The notes beneath the pieces are model-generated. The model did not search any database. It saw only the letters and a program-made list of their open reading frames with translations, and was not told where the DNA came from. The position numbers and the translations under genes are program-made. Of a stretch of 64,000 nucleotides of DNA, positions 46,903 to 57,968 are shown piece after piece (the first letter of the stretch is position 1; every line of letters starts with the position of its first letter). Origin of the DNA: Capra hircus (lineage: Eukaryota > Chordata > Mammalia > Artiodactyla > Bovidae); the NCBI RefSeq assembly GCF_001704415.2, contig NW_017189517.1:6335167-6399166 (forward strand), given 5' to 3'.

Positions 46903-47418
46903 TTAGAGGAGCATGTCATCTGCAAACAGTGAGAGTTTTACTTCTTCTTTTCCAATCTGGATTCCTTTTATTTGTTTTTCTGCTTTGATTGCTGTGGCCA
47001 AAACTTCCAAATCTATGTTGAATAACAGTGGTGAGAGTGACCACCCTTGTCTTGTTCCTGACTTTGGGGGAAATGCTCTCAATTTTTCACCATTGAGGAT
47101 AATGTTTGATGTGGGTTTGTCAAATATAGCTTTTATTATGTTGATGTATGTCACTTCTATTCCTGCTTTCTGGAGGGTTTTTATCATAAACGGATGTTGA
47201 ATTTTGTCAAAGGCTTTCTCTGCATCTATTGAGATAACCATATGGTTTTTATCTTTCAATTTGTTAATGTGGTGTATTAAATTGATTGATTTGCAGATAT
47301 TGAAGAATCCTTGCATCCCTGGGATAAAGCCCACTTGGTCATGATGTGTGATCTTTTTAATATGTTGTTGGATTCTGTTTGCTAGAATTTTCTTAAGGAT
47401 TTTTGCTTCTCTGTTCAT
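46903..47418 (-). pseudogene. L1 ORF2 reverse transcriptase fragment
   Basis: A 171-codon open stretch contains the RT palm motifs: VGFIPGMQGFFNI, motif A (VISIDAEKAFDKIQHPFM), a motif B region (SGTRQGWSLSPLLFNI, where other L1s read RQGCPLSPLLFNI) and motif C (LSLFADDMLL). It ends in a stop just past motif C. The W in motif B is a likely damaging change. Confidence 0.9.
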
Positions 47419-47497
47419 CAGTGATATTGGCCTGTAGTTTTCTTACTTTGTGGCATCATTTTCTGGGTTTGGTATTAGGGTGATTGTGGCCTCAGAA

Positions 47498-49609
47498 GTG
47501 CTACTTTTAAAATTTTACTTATCCTGGCTTTCAGGCTTGATTCTCCCTCAAAAAGGCATACCTTGTGTAGGGTATGTAGATTATCTGGTAACAACATTCC
47601 ATATGCCCTTTTCACTCAACTTTCCTAGCAGTATTAAAGGGATGCTTCAGCCTCAAGGTCAACTCTGTTAGTCCAGATTTAAGGAATCTTGAATAAACCA
47701 AGTCAATGAGCAAACCTTCCACACAACATCAGTCAAATATTACTGACTTTCAAGAAAGACCAATTAACTTGTTTTCCCCATTTTCACTAGGACTAAGAGT
47801 GGAATTGGTCATCTATCATGAGAAAGCCTATTCTAAAGTATAGACAGCCAGATTATAAATGGCTTGCAATTTACTAGATGGTCTGTTTTTTAAGAAACTG
47901 TCTCCAAAATTGAGTATGAATGTATTTTTGATCAAGAGAGCATATTTCCAGGAAATACATGTTAGTAAATATATAAATAAAATGCAAGGCTGTTTACCAA
48001 AGCATTATTTATAATATAGCAAAAGGCTGGATACAACCCAAATGTCCATAGCATGTTGTATGAACAAATTATGTGACATTCTTATAAGGTGAAAACTGCA
48101 TATTATGCTACTGTCTAAGAAAGGAGGGAAGAGGACATTTTGTCATAGCAGAAATCATGGAAGCTATCAAAGACCACTGAGATTGTACCAAAAAAACTCT
48201 GGTGCCAACTTAAAGAGACTTTTACTGACAGAATAAAAAAATGTAACCATCTATTAAAACAAAATTTTGATAGATTAAAATACATAAAACATGTTTAAAT
48301 CCATAGCTTCATTGTGGTATGTTAAAAAGTTATTTTTTTTATTTTTGTAGGACACTAGGGCAAGAGCTAACGCAAACATACTGGTTTATTTTTAAAATGA
48401 GAGGATAAAACAAAACCTAAAAACATGTTTGTGGAAGGAAGGGATAGGATGGAGGATAGAGGAACAGGTACTATATTTCTTAAATATACCTTGACTTATA
48501 GATTTCACTTTACATAATTTTACAATTTAAATCCCAATAAGGCAGTCTCTAAAGTTTGAAAGCAAAACCAAGTATATGAATCTAGCTATGTATCTGGTAG
48601 TGACAAAATAACATAATTATTGCAGGAGAATTTTAAGAAAATTATTTCAAAAGAACAACAACATAAAATTAAACCAAAAATGACATTTATGGTGGTAGGT
48701 CCAGATTGTTATTCTGAGACTGTGACGTGTGTGTTGTAGGATAAAATAAACAAATGTGTCAGTGTCATTGGGAAGCAGAATTTTCAACATAAAAGAAAAG
48801 AGACAGATTAAAGAGATTAACTAAAAGTTCATACACTTGAACTTGAACTGTAACATCAAGTGTGAACTCATGATGTTATTTACCTTAAAGAAAAATATTC
48901 CCTAGTTCTGTCCACTGAAATGTCCTAGAAATAAGGACCTCAAGGATCCAGACAGACTGTGGTCTTAAAGCACTATTTCCTAATAAAGGAAAGCAGAAAT
49001 CGTTGGAAAGATAGAATATTATAGGTCTAAGAATGGAAGTGAATAAATTGAGTGAGCCTGAGACATATCGTTATATAAGAAGTTAAGGAAGCAATCAAAG
49101 GTGTCTGGGGTTTTGTCAAAAAGAAACTCAGGTACCTATTGAAGAGGTTCCATCAGCCAAAGGTAGGACAAATTGAACTTCAATAAGAATAATCATTTCA
49201 ATGAGTTAAAATGTGTTTAATCCAAATGTTTAAATCCACATATTCAGTGTGATGCTTAAAAAAATATAGGTGCTGGTAGACTTTCAAGGATGCTAGAGAT
49301 CTAACCCCTTATTCTGAAAACTGGTAAAGAAAGAGAAAGCAGTGAAACATTAACCCTCTCCTTTCCTAAATGAATTGTATCATGGGTAACCAAATAGTAG
49401 TTGAGGGGACAGTTTCCCTTCACAGATGTGTTCCAATCAATAAATGAAGAAGGAATGATAAAATTAGAATATCATGTTGTAGTTCTAGAGTAAAATAACT
49501 GATATAAAATCACCAACAGATGTGGGCATCACAAAAAGGAAAACAACCTGGCAAAGTTTAAAATGGCATAACTTACAGTCCCAAATTATAGTCCTAGACT
49601 TATACCAGA
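47498..49609. other. Mostly single-copy sequence
   Basis: About 2.1 kb without a confident gene. At 47990-48120 ('tgtttaccaaagcattattt', 'acaacccaaatgtccatagc') there is a diverged old LINE-like patch, probably L1. The rest is AT-rich and unassigned. Confidence 0.5.
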
Positions 49610-49838
49610 TAAGTTCTTGCATATGTGTACCAGGAGACATTATAAGAATGTTCATAGCAGTACTATTCCTATGAAAATATGGATGACAATCTAGATATCC
49701 ATAAATAGTATAAAGGATAAATGAATAGTGTTATAGACATACAATGAAATACAGTATCACAGCAAAAATAAATGAACTACAACCGTACTTGACATTGAAT
49801 TAAGAAGGAAGAAAAAGAAAAAGAAAAAAAAAAACAGA
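49610..49838 (+). mobile_element. Old L1 3' region, left part
   Basis: 'gtgtaccaggagacattata', 'gaatgttcatagcagtacta', 'acatacaatgaaatacagta' follow an old L1 3' region. It ends in an A-rich tract (49802-49835) and is interrupted by a SINE. Confidence 0.65.
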
Positions 49839-49839
49839 A

Positions 49840-50002
49840 CACAGTGGGAGACCTAGATTTGATCCCTGGGTTGAGAAGATCCCCTGAAGAAGGGAATGGT
49901 TACCCACTCCAGTATTCTGGCCTGGAGAATCCCATGAACTATATAGTCCATGGGGTTGCAAAGAGTCAGACACGACTGAGTGATTTTTCACTTTCACTTT
50001 CA
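49840..50002 (+). mobile_element. Bov-tA SINE, 5' truncated
   Basis: Begins in the box B-like region ('agatttgatccctgggttga') and runs through 'ccactccagtattctggcct' to 'agtcagacacgactgagtga' and the 'tttcactttcactttc' tail. The tRNA-like head is missing. Confidence 0.9.
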
Positions 50003-50285
50003 AGATTACATTAATGTAAAGGTCATAAAACAGACAACTTTAAAGAATGCATTGTTTCAGGATACAGACATTTATGGTATAACTATCAAATAATGTAAGA
50101 ATGTAATTAATACAAAATTCAGAGTACTATCTCAGAGTGGTTGTTGGGGGCATATGGGATTAGAAACAGACACACAAGAGGCTTCAAATTCACTGGTGAT
50201 ATTTTATTTCTTAAATTGGATGGTAGACATAGTTGTTTCCATTTCATTATTATTGATTAAATACTATTTGTATATACTATATATG
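50003..50285 (+). mobile_element. Old L1 3' UTR, right part
   Basis: 'acataaaacagacaac'-like and 'ctcagagtggttgttggggg' blocks, then 'gatattttatttcttaaatt', continue the old L1 3' UTR after the SINE. Diverged. Confidence 0.5.
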
Positions 50286-50336
50286 TGATAAATGTGCCTG
50301 TGTATAAATGCATATATGCTTGTATATATGTATATA

Positions 50337-50556
50337 TGTTGTTGTTGTAGCTTAATCACTAAGTCATGTCTGACTATTTGCGACCCCATGGACTATAACC
50401 CACCAGCCTCCTCTGTCCATGAGATTTTCCAGGCAAGAATACTGGAATGGGTTGCTATTTCCTTCTCCAGGGGATCCTCCCCATCCAGGGATCAAAGCCA
50501 GGTCTTCTGCATTGGCAGGTGGATTCTTTATCACTAGCACCACCTGGGAAACCCTG
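50337..50556 (-). mobile_element. Bov-tA SINE
   Basis: Antisense, with a (GTT)n tail on the left ('atgttgttgttgtagcttaa') and the tRNA-like head on the right ('cactagcaccacctgggaaa'). Essentially full length. Confidence 0.93.
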
Positions 50557-50739
50557 TCTTTATATAGGCACAACTACAAAAGGGGTTTGTATAATGGCTG
50601 AGACATAACACATGTAGAACAAAAATCTGAAAGCAAAGAATTTGGCTATAAATAAGTAATGCATATAGAAGTAAATAATTGAGTTATTATAACAATGCAA
50701 TGAAAATGCAGTTATTTAACTTTGACGCTCTGTAAGAGT

Positions 50740-50900
50740 AATTCATTCATCAAATATTTTTAAGTCCCTGTGTCATAAATACTGTACTGTATGATAGGCA
50801 TGTGGTGACAAACAGAAAATATGTAATCCTTGCTCTTTAGTGGGGGAAAGAACCATTAAACAAGTAAATGACCCATAAATGTGTACTTACAAACTGCAAT
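50740..50900 (-). mobile_element. L2 LINE 3' end fragment
   Basis: Antisense L2: 'attcattcatcaaatatttt', 'tactgtactgtatgataggc', 'tccttgctctttagtggggg'. Directly followed by a MIR of the same orientation. Confidence 0.65.
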
Positions 50901-50914
50901 GAGGGTATTAGTAT

Positions 50915-51110
50915 TACAACCAATGTTTACTGAGTAGGTTTGGGTCAGGAAGTTTTGTAAAAGGTAGATTATCATTCTACAGAGGAGAAAACTGCTGTAC
51001 ACCTATGTTGGGCAATTAGTTCAAGGTCAAATAGCTTACAAGAGGAGCAGCTGCAAATCATACCCAGGCAGTCTGACTACAGAGCACAAGCTCATATGCT
51101 ACACTGAGTA
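50915..51110 (-). mobile_element. MIR SINE
   Basis: Antisense MIR: 'caatgtttactgagtaggtt', 'attatcattctacagaggag', 'gcaattagttcaaggtcaaa', 'cccaggcagtctgactacag'. Confidence 0.8.
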
Positions 51111-51989
51111 GGAAAAACACTTGAGTTATCAGGGAAACAATGTGGATCATTTTAGCTTTTACTGGTCAGAGAAAGCCTCTCTGAGCACCAATATTTATGC
51201 TAGGAATACAGCATTAGGAAAAGTTAATGATCTCTTGTGTTTTAAATGGTCTAAGTGATAGGAAGCCTAGAGGACAGGTGGAAAAAAGGAGAATACTGAA
51301 GAGGGAAGTCATAAACGAAAGGCCTGTCTCCTTCAGCCCCTCTGATCACCTTCTTAGAGCTCAGGGGAGCATGTAACAACGGGAACTGTAGTGAAATGTC
51401 TGCCCAGAGCATGGCACCGGGGAGTAAGGAGCTAGAAATGAGCATCAGTTGCCACTTTGGCTCCAGCAAGTCTCTATTTTGGTTTTCTCTTGAGCCTCTC
51501 TGGACCTCCAGATGAGCTCGAAAGACCTGAGTGGCTGCTTCTCAGTGTCTTTCTTTAGTGCTGTTTGCCCCACTGAGGCCTGTCCCACAGGCTCCTTAGG
51601 ACCAGCCCAGTGATCATCAACTCAGACTACTACTTCAAGGCTGCTGTACCCTGAACAAACGGAAGCCTCTGGGCTGAGCAGGAGGCCAGCTGCCCCTCAA
51701 AAAAAAATACAGTGGAGTATGAGAAGATGACCACTGTTCACCTCAAAAAATCACTCCAGACAGTGTCTATTAAACAGTCATATGAGAGGGTGGTACCACC
51801 TAGCATGCAAGCCAGAAAGACTTGTCAAAGGCAATGCAATCAGTATTTGACTTGGGGACAACAGATTTTGCCAGTGCTCAGCAAGGCAGGCTACAGGATA
51901 ATAAAGACATGTTAATAAAATGCTAGATGATTTTTTTTAATAATGACAAATTTTGAAATCAGAGTTGAAATCACAATTTGCTGAGAATT
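51111..51989. other. No recognisable feature
   Basis: Slightly more GC-rich than the surroundings around 51300-51700, but with no repeat, CpG cluster or exon that I can support. A 72-codon minus-strand frame (51251-51469) and a 67-codon plus frame (51712-51915) show no domain. Confidence 0.45.
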
Positions 51990-52228
51990 AACTGGCCACC
52001 TGATGTGAAGAACTGACTCCTTAGAAAAGACCCTGATGCTGGGAAAGATCTAAGGCAGGAAAAGGGGACAACAGAGAATGAGATGGTTGGATGGCATCAC
52101 CAACCTGATGGACATGAGTTTGAGTAGGCTCCAGGAGTTGGTGATGGACAGGGAAGCCTGGCATGCTGCAGTCCATGGGGTCACAAAAAGTCAGGCACGA
52201 CTGAAGGACTGAACTGAACTGAACTGAA
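51990..52228 (+). mobile_element. Short BovB 3' fragment (~238 bp)
   Basis: Starts 'actggccacctgatgtgaag' and ends with 'ggactgaactgaactgaact'. Truncated at the same internal point as the copies at 20415 and 22769. No clear TSD. Confidence 0.9.
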
Positions 52229-53341
52229 TGATGCTTCTATTATTGTTTTCATAAGAAAAGACAGTCAAAATCACTTTGGCTTTAGAGAAAAATATTCTAG
52301 TGCTCTTAAACCCCATTTGTAATTAAAATCTTCAGATGTTCCTGATGTAGATTTTCCAGAAAATACAAAATCAAAAAGACTATTTTGCTTTCTCATAAGG
52401 ATATGACCTTAACCTGAAGAACTAGACCAATAGGAAACATATTTGGTTGACCTGATTAAAAGGAATAACCCTAAATTATGACTGAAAATGTAGAGAATAG
52501 AACTTTTAAAGAGAATTTCAAGCACTTATGAATATTACACATCAATGCTCTCTTATCTAGAGCTCTTTTTCACATAAATGTTACAAATTCAAAACCATTG
52601 GATGGTCAAAGAAATAATCAGTTGAATGTTTCATAGATGTGTTAGTTATCTCACTGTAAGGATGATGCTGTCAAGAATAAGAAGGATAATAATGATTTAA
52701 GGGTTGGAAATATTAACATTAGATTTCCAAAACATTTATTAGGATAAGTATATTTTTAAAAGCTTTCCTATTTAGAAATTCAGTTAAAGGAGTCACGTGT
52801 ATTGGAAACAGAAGTAGCCAAATGTAAGAGAAAAATAATCCTAGCAACAGCCACTCTCCCCCTTGGAGTTTCCAACCATCAGGAAGTATGCTTATGGTTA
52901 TAGGATCTTTATAGATGTTTGATGCTGTGAATGGATAACATGTCCCTTACAAATTCCTTTTGAAGTTGTAACAGACAGAAGGTATGATATTTGAGTAAGA
53001 AGCTCTGCTGAATTTAATGACAGACAAGGAATTTGGGAGAGTAGTACTAATGAAGAAGCTGCTTGCTGTAGGACCTGTGAGTCCATTTTGAAATGAGAAA
53101 AGAAAAAAGAAAATCATCAGGGAAAAGTTTACTTCTTGTTGTGAACATTTGAAGCTTTCTCTGGAACTTCAATAGAAATACTTGTTTTATTTTTGTGTTT
53201 ATTTCTTTCTCTTAACATTGCATGTAGCCATTGCTCATTCCATGCCACATACTTTGTCAAAGCTCCCCTGAAGGTTTTCTGAAAACTACCAAAAGAAACT
53301 ACAAAGAAGAATTCAAAATTCAAAGCTAAAAGAGTGAAACA
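52229..53341. other. No recognisable feature
   Basis: About 1.1 kb of AT-rich sequence. A 72-codon minus-strand frame (53129-53347) has no recognisable domain. Confidence 0.5.
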
Positions 53342-54065
53342 CAGCAAAGGAAACCATAAACAAAATGAAAAGACAATCTACAGACTGGGAGAAAATATTG
53401 GCAAATGATACAATCAACAATGAATTAATTTCCAAAATATGAACAGCACATACAATTCAATAACAAAAAATCAAACCACCCAATCAAAAAACTGGGCATA
53501 AAATCTAAATATACATTTCTTCAAAGAAAACATACACATAGCCAACATGCACATTGAAAGGTGTTCACCATTGCTAATTATCAGAGAAATGTACATCAAA
53601 ACTACAATAAGGTATCACTTCTCACAAGTCAGACCAGTCATCATTTAAAGTCTACTTATAATAAATGCTGGAGAAGGTGTGGAGAAAAGGAAACCTCCTT
53701 AGACCATTGGAGGGAATGTAAATTGGTGCAGCTACTATGGAAAACAGTATTGAGGTTCCTCAAAACACTAAAAATACAGTTACCATATGATCCAGCAGTA
53801 CTGGGTATATCCCCAGATAAAACTATAATTCAAAAAGATATATGCACCCCTATGTTCACAGTAGCACTGTTTACAAAAGCCAAGACATGGAAACAATCTA
53901 AATGTCCATCAACAGATAAATAGATAAAGGAGATGCAGCATGAACTTAGCCATAAAAAGAATGAAATAATGCCATTTGCAGCAATGTAGATTGACCTAGA
54001 GATTACCATAGTAAGTAGCTCAGAAAGAGAAATGCCATATGATATTACTTATATGTGGAATCTAA
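53342..54065 (+). mobile_element. Old L1 ORF2 C-terminal region
   Basis: 'caaaggaaaccataaacaaa', 'caatctacagactgggagaa', 'gaaggtgtggagaaaaggaa', 'caacagataaatagataaag', 'gaatctaaaata' follow L1 ORF2 to the start of the 3' UTR. Sense orientation. A 120-codon stretch stays open. Confidence 0.85.
53561..53923 (+). pseudogene. L1 ORF2 C-terminal fragment
   Basis: Reads NKCWRRCGEKETSLDHWREC, KLVQLLWKTVLRFLKTLKIQ, LPYDPA, then DICTPMFTVALFTKAKTWKQ and SKCPSTDK before a stop. The Cys-x-x-x-Cys/Trp-rich element is the zinc-knuckle-like C-terminal region of L1 ORF2p. The first ~30 residues are in a shifted frame. Inactive relic. Confidence 0.82.
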
Positions 54066-54069
54066 AATA

Positions 54070-54126
54070 CAGAATCCAGGAGATGCAGGTTCAGTCCCTG
54101 GATCAAGAAGAACCCCTGGAGGAGGA
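54070..54126 (+). mobile_element. Bov-tA internal scrap
   Basis: About 55 bp covering the box B-like region only: 'aggagatgcaggttcagtcc' then 'aagaacccctggaggagga'. Both SINE ends are missing. Confidence 0.6.
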
Positions 54127-54330
54127 TATATTTTTATACACTTTTTAAAATGTATTCTATAAAGTATTTGTATTTGTCAACAGTTTAGAGTACTGCTCAT
54201 ATACATTGGAGAGTGAGTGTGCTTTAAATACAATTTGTTTTCAGTTGTGATATTCTATTTATCATGGCCATTTTAAAGAAATACTTAAAATAACAAATAA
54301 TTCAATAATTATAATTCATTGTTTACTTTG

Positions 54331-54518
54331 AAGTGAAGTGAAAGTCATTCAGTCTCTTTCTGACCCCATGGACTATAAAATCCATGAAATTCTCTAGGTC
54401 AGAATACTGGAGTGGGTAGCCTTTCCCTTCTCCAGGGGATCTTCCTAACCCAGGGATTGAACCCAGATCTCCCGCATTGCAGGTGGGTTGTTTACCAGCT
54501 GAGCAACCAGGGAAGCCC
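54331..54518 (-). mobile_element. Bov-tA SINE
   Basis: Antisense, with tail 'gaagtgaagtgaaagtcatt' on the left and head 'cagctgagcaaccagggaag' on the right. Confidence 0.93.
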
Positions 54519-54737
54519 AAAGTAAATTTTATATATTCCTATTATTTCTGTGCCTAAGTGACTGTTATAAAATTCAGATTTCTTTTTCTCTCCTAGTAAT
54601 CTCTAATATTGCATTCATCCCTAAAGAAAAAAAAAAAAAGATGGCTATGTTCTCTGCAGTCATGCATGTATATATGACTTGCTATAAATATATATAATAT
54701 GTATATTCAGAGATGTTTTTCATTTTATCTATAATGG

Positions 54738-54890
54738 CAAGGAAGAGCAGAAAGAATAAGGAAGAAGAAGATGAGGTAAAGGGGGAAAGGAGGAGGAAAA
54801 GAGAGGAGGAGGAGGAAGTAGGTGGATAGATGAAAAGCAGAAAGAAGGGAAGAAGAGGAGAGAGGAGGGGAAAAGAGAGGCAGAGAAAAC
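54738..54890. repeat. Polypurine tract, (GGA/GAA)-rich
   Basis: About 150 bp that is almost entirely A and G on the plus strand, with GGA, GAA and AGG units. Such mirror-like purine tracts can form triplex DNA; here that is only a possibility. Confidence 0.8.
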
Positions 54891-55401
54891 TATTAATAAT
54901 TAGGGAACAGCTAAGTATATTGTCTGAGCTACCAGGAATATATCCCATCCATTCCATGGAATTTTCAGTTGTTACATATAGCTATGATGACTAACAGTTT
55001 GCCAAATGTTTAAAACACAATGCATATCATAAAAAGCAGAATACACAGTTACATGCACACAATGATTTACAATTATGCAAAAATGCATGTGCTTGTGGGC
55101 ATTACTCAGAGGAGAATATGCAAAAAAAAAAAGTTGTTTTGGAACCATGGGATTAAGAATTGAAGGTTAATGTTTTTCCTTTTCAGAATTTTTACTGCTA
55201 TTATATTGTTTTTGCTATAAAATAAAGATAAGTGAGGAAATGGATCACTATAGTTAACTAATCAACATGGCTATGGTAAAGAACCAAAGATTTATCTGAG
55301 AATGACATTTCAGCTAAAAAATAAATTCCCTATTATTTGTCATTTGAAGCACAGATCTTCTCACCCCTACATACAATTTAGTGGCAAGGTAAGGGAGCAT
55401 A
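54891..55401. other. No recognisable feature
   Basis: AT-rich sequence with short A-runs. No coding signal. Confidence 0.5.
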
Positions 55402-55725
55402 TCTGGCTTCCCTGATAGCTCAGTTGGTAAAGAATCTACTTGCAATGCAGGAGACCCAGTTTCGATTCCTAGGTAGGGAAGATCTGCTGGAGAAGGGATA
55501 GGTTACCCACTCCAGTATTCTTGGGCTTCCCTCGTGGCTCAGCTAGTAAAGAATCCGCCTGCAATGTGGGAAACCTTGGTTGTCTCCCTGAGTTGGAAAG
55601 ATCCCCTGGAGAAGGGAAAAGCTACCCACTCCAGTATTCTGGCCTGGAGAATCCCATGGACTGTATATTCTGTGGGGTCACAGAGTCGGACATGACTGAG
55701 CAACTTTCACTTTCACTTTTCAAAT
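55402..55725 (+). mobile_element. Bov-tA SINE dimer with TSD
   Basis: The first unit (55405-55522) has a tRNA-like head and box B-like region but stops at 'ccactccagtattctt'. A second complete unit (55523-55720) starts there with 'gggcttccctcgtggctcag'. The 7-bp repeat gagcata lies at 55395-55401 and 55726-55732, outside both units, so the dimer probably inserted as one transcript. Confidence 0.9.
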
Positions 55726-55732
55726 GAGCATA

Positions 55733-57189
55733 AGGAAAAGAAAAGTAGTCATAAAATATGGGCAGACCCTACTGAGGAAGAGAAGCTGCCAAAAGAGGCT
55801 TAAAGTGTGCATCTTAAGAGTACCAGAGTGTGCAGCTGCAAAACAGCATTTCCTTCCAAGTCTCCTATGAAAATGCAATCAGAATTGGAAGATAAAGTGT
55901 GTGGAATATAAAATAAAATACATAAGCATCTGACTTAAAGTTCCTAGACTTTCCTTTTAGTGTACTAGTTGTGAATGAATGGATCCTCAAAATGATTAAA
56001 CACCTAAGATTAGCATTGTCTATTTTTCAGCTAAGTCCCTGGCACAAAGATTAGGAATGCAGCATAGGCTAGAATTTTGCACCTGTGTCTATTCTTGACC
56101 AGATGCTACCCAGTGGTCACACCTGGAAAAGGCTATAATGGCCCTTTCTTTTCTGGCTATTACTATTCTTAGCATAATTCCTCTGGCTTCAGTGAGGATA
56201 AATGCCTCCAGAAGGAAAAAAAGGGCTGTGACCTAGAGGCAAGTGATGTTTCACCTGGAATACACTGCAAGGCTGGTGAGAACAGGGTAATTATCTTTAG
56301 CAATGATATTCTCTTTTGATAAGGCTATGGGGGAGGGGCAATGTGAAGGCATAAATAGGTCAGTTCATTTTTCTCAGCTTCCCTTAGTCAGCAGCCCTTT
56401 GGCTGCTCTAACAGGAAAGAATGGGAGCCCTGACAACTCATGGGTCAGCAGAGCACATGCTGCTTAAATGAAATCTATCAATGCATTGAGATATGGCTGG
56501 TCTTCCAAAAACCTCTCTTCCCTACAAAAATACCAACAGCTCAGCTCCCACCCCTTGGCTGCTCCACATCTCAGTATCAGCCTTTCACTGACTAACCACT
56601 TTTTTTCAGAGCTGGTATATAGAACCTGTAATCCTTGATAAAACTGCACCTCTGCCTGAGCCATGAATATTTTTCAAGCACTGGTTGAAATTAGAGAATG
56701 AAGACTGTTAAAATTGCAAGCTTTCCATAGAACTATAGTCACTGGTCTGGATAAAGTCTGATGACTTGGGACGAGTCAAGCAAATCTCCCATAAGCATAT
56801 TGATGTTCAGAACAAATCAAACTGGCAGCATCTCTTAGCTCATCCATTGTCCTTTCATCTAGGAAGGCCATCATCCTTGGAGAAAGTTTTCAATCATTTC
56901 TCACTTGACTACCATGCTCGAGTCCCAGCTCCAGAAATGGGACCACATCATCTGCAACCTGGAATTCCCAATCAAGAGGAGTTTCAAAGTCAGACTATGT
57001 GCAACAAATCCCACCCAATCCATCCCCCTCCAAACACACTTAACAATCTCTAGACACCCAGACACTAATGCAAAACATCATGACTTCTAACACATTTCTA
57101 ATTTACTACAGATCAAAGTTCTGTCTGTGCTACTGACTTATCCCATCAAGACAGGCACTAAGTTATAAATCACCCCGGGGCAAAAGGAA
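55733..57189. other. Mostly single-copy sequence
   Basis: About 1.4 kb with no repeat recognised. A G-rich 'gggggaggggc' at 56330-56340 lies shortly upstream of a TATA-like 'ataaata' at 56351-56357. No convincing exon follows. Open frames at 56464-56664 and 56766-57053 have no domain. Confidence 0.45.
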
Positions 57190-57424
57190 AAGAAAGAGCA
57201 AATGGACATTATGCTAACTGAGATAAGCCAGACTCTGAAAGACAAACACTGCATGATCTGACTTCCATCTAAAAGAGTCAAACTCACAGAAGCAGAGAGA
57301 AGAATGGTGGTTGCAGGGACCTGAGGGGAAAAGAAAGTGGGAGATGTTGGTCAAAGTATTCAGTTTCAATTACAAGAAAAATAAGTTCTCTAGACCTAAT
57401 GTACGGTATTACGACTATAGTTAA
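57190..57424 (+). mobile_element. L1 3' end, left part
   Basis: 'gacattatgctaactgagat', 'cactgcatgatctgacttcc', 'agagaagaatggtggttgca', 'gtgggagatgttggtcaaag' follow an older L1 3' UTR. Interrupted at 57425 by a composite SINE insertion and resumed at 57969. Confidence 0.82.
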
Positions 57425-57968
57425 GCATGCTCAGTCGTGTCCGACTCTTTGCTGTAGCCTGCCAGGCTCCTCTGTCCATGGGATTCTCCAGGCAAGAATA
57501 CTGGAGTGGGTTGCCATGCCCTCCTCCAGGGGATCCTCCCCACCCTGGGATCAAGCCTGCATCTCCACCAATGAAGCCCAGTCCAGAAAGGTAGATTCAG
57601 CTAAATGAGATGAAGAATTTGGCATGTCAATGCCCAGGTCGAGTTTCAACTCCTGATAGCCAGTCCAAAGTGTGGCTGCAAGAGCACCTGGGGGTCTGCT
57701 GGCCTTCTGGGGATGTCTCTCATCCCCATCTGGGTGGTGGCTGCAAGTCATTGTTCAGTGTCTCAGTCGTGTCTGACTCTGTGTGACTCCATGGACTATA
57801 GCCCACCAGGTTTTTCTGTCCATGGGATTCTCCAGCCAAGAATACTGGAGTGGGTTGCCCTTTCCTCCTCCAGGGGATCCTCCCAACCCAGGGATGGAAC
57901 TCGTGTCTCCTGTGACTCCTCAATTGGCAGGTAGATTCTTTTACCACTGAGCCACCTGGGAAGCCCCC
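57425..57968 (-). mobile_element. Composite insertion: SINE - spacer - SINE with one TSD
   Basis: Two antisense Bov SINE pieces (57425-57575 and 57753-57968) enclose about 175 bp of non-SINE sequence. The 7-bp repeat tagttaa (57418-57424 and 57969-57975) brackets the whole block, and the host L1 is continuous when the block is removed. The left SINE piece lacks its head; the right one is complete with head 'gggcttcccaggtggctcag' on the minus strand. Confidence 0.75.

Larger units (their letters stand above)
44382..47497 (-). mobile_element. Ruminant L1, lacking its 3' end, carrying a BovB
   Basis: Antisense L1 ORF2 from the RT domain (right) to the start of the 3' UTR (left). The last few hundred bases of the 3' UTR and the A-tail are missing where it meets BovB at about 44380. 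It is 5' truncated at about 47497. A BovB copy interrupts it at 46003-46849. Several open frames of ORF2 remain. Confidence 0.92.

Noticed and set aside
54738..54957. Minus-strand 91-codon frame rich in Ser/Leu/Phe (signal-peptide-like)
   Set aside because: It is the translation of the polypyrimidine strand of a simple purine tract, which gives such residues automatically.
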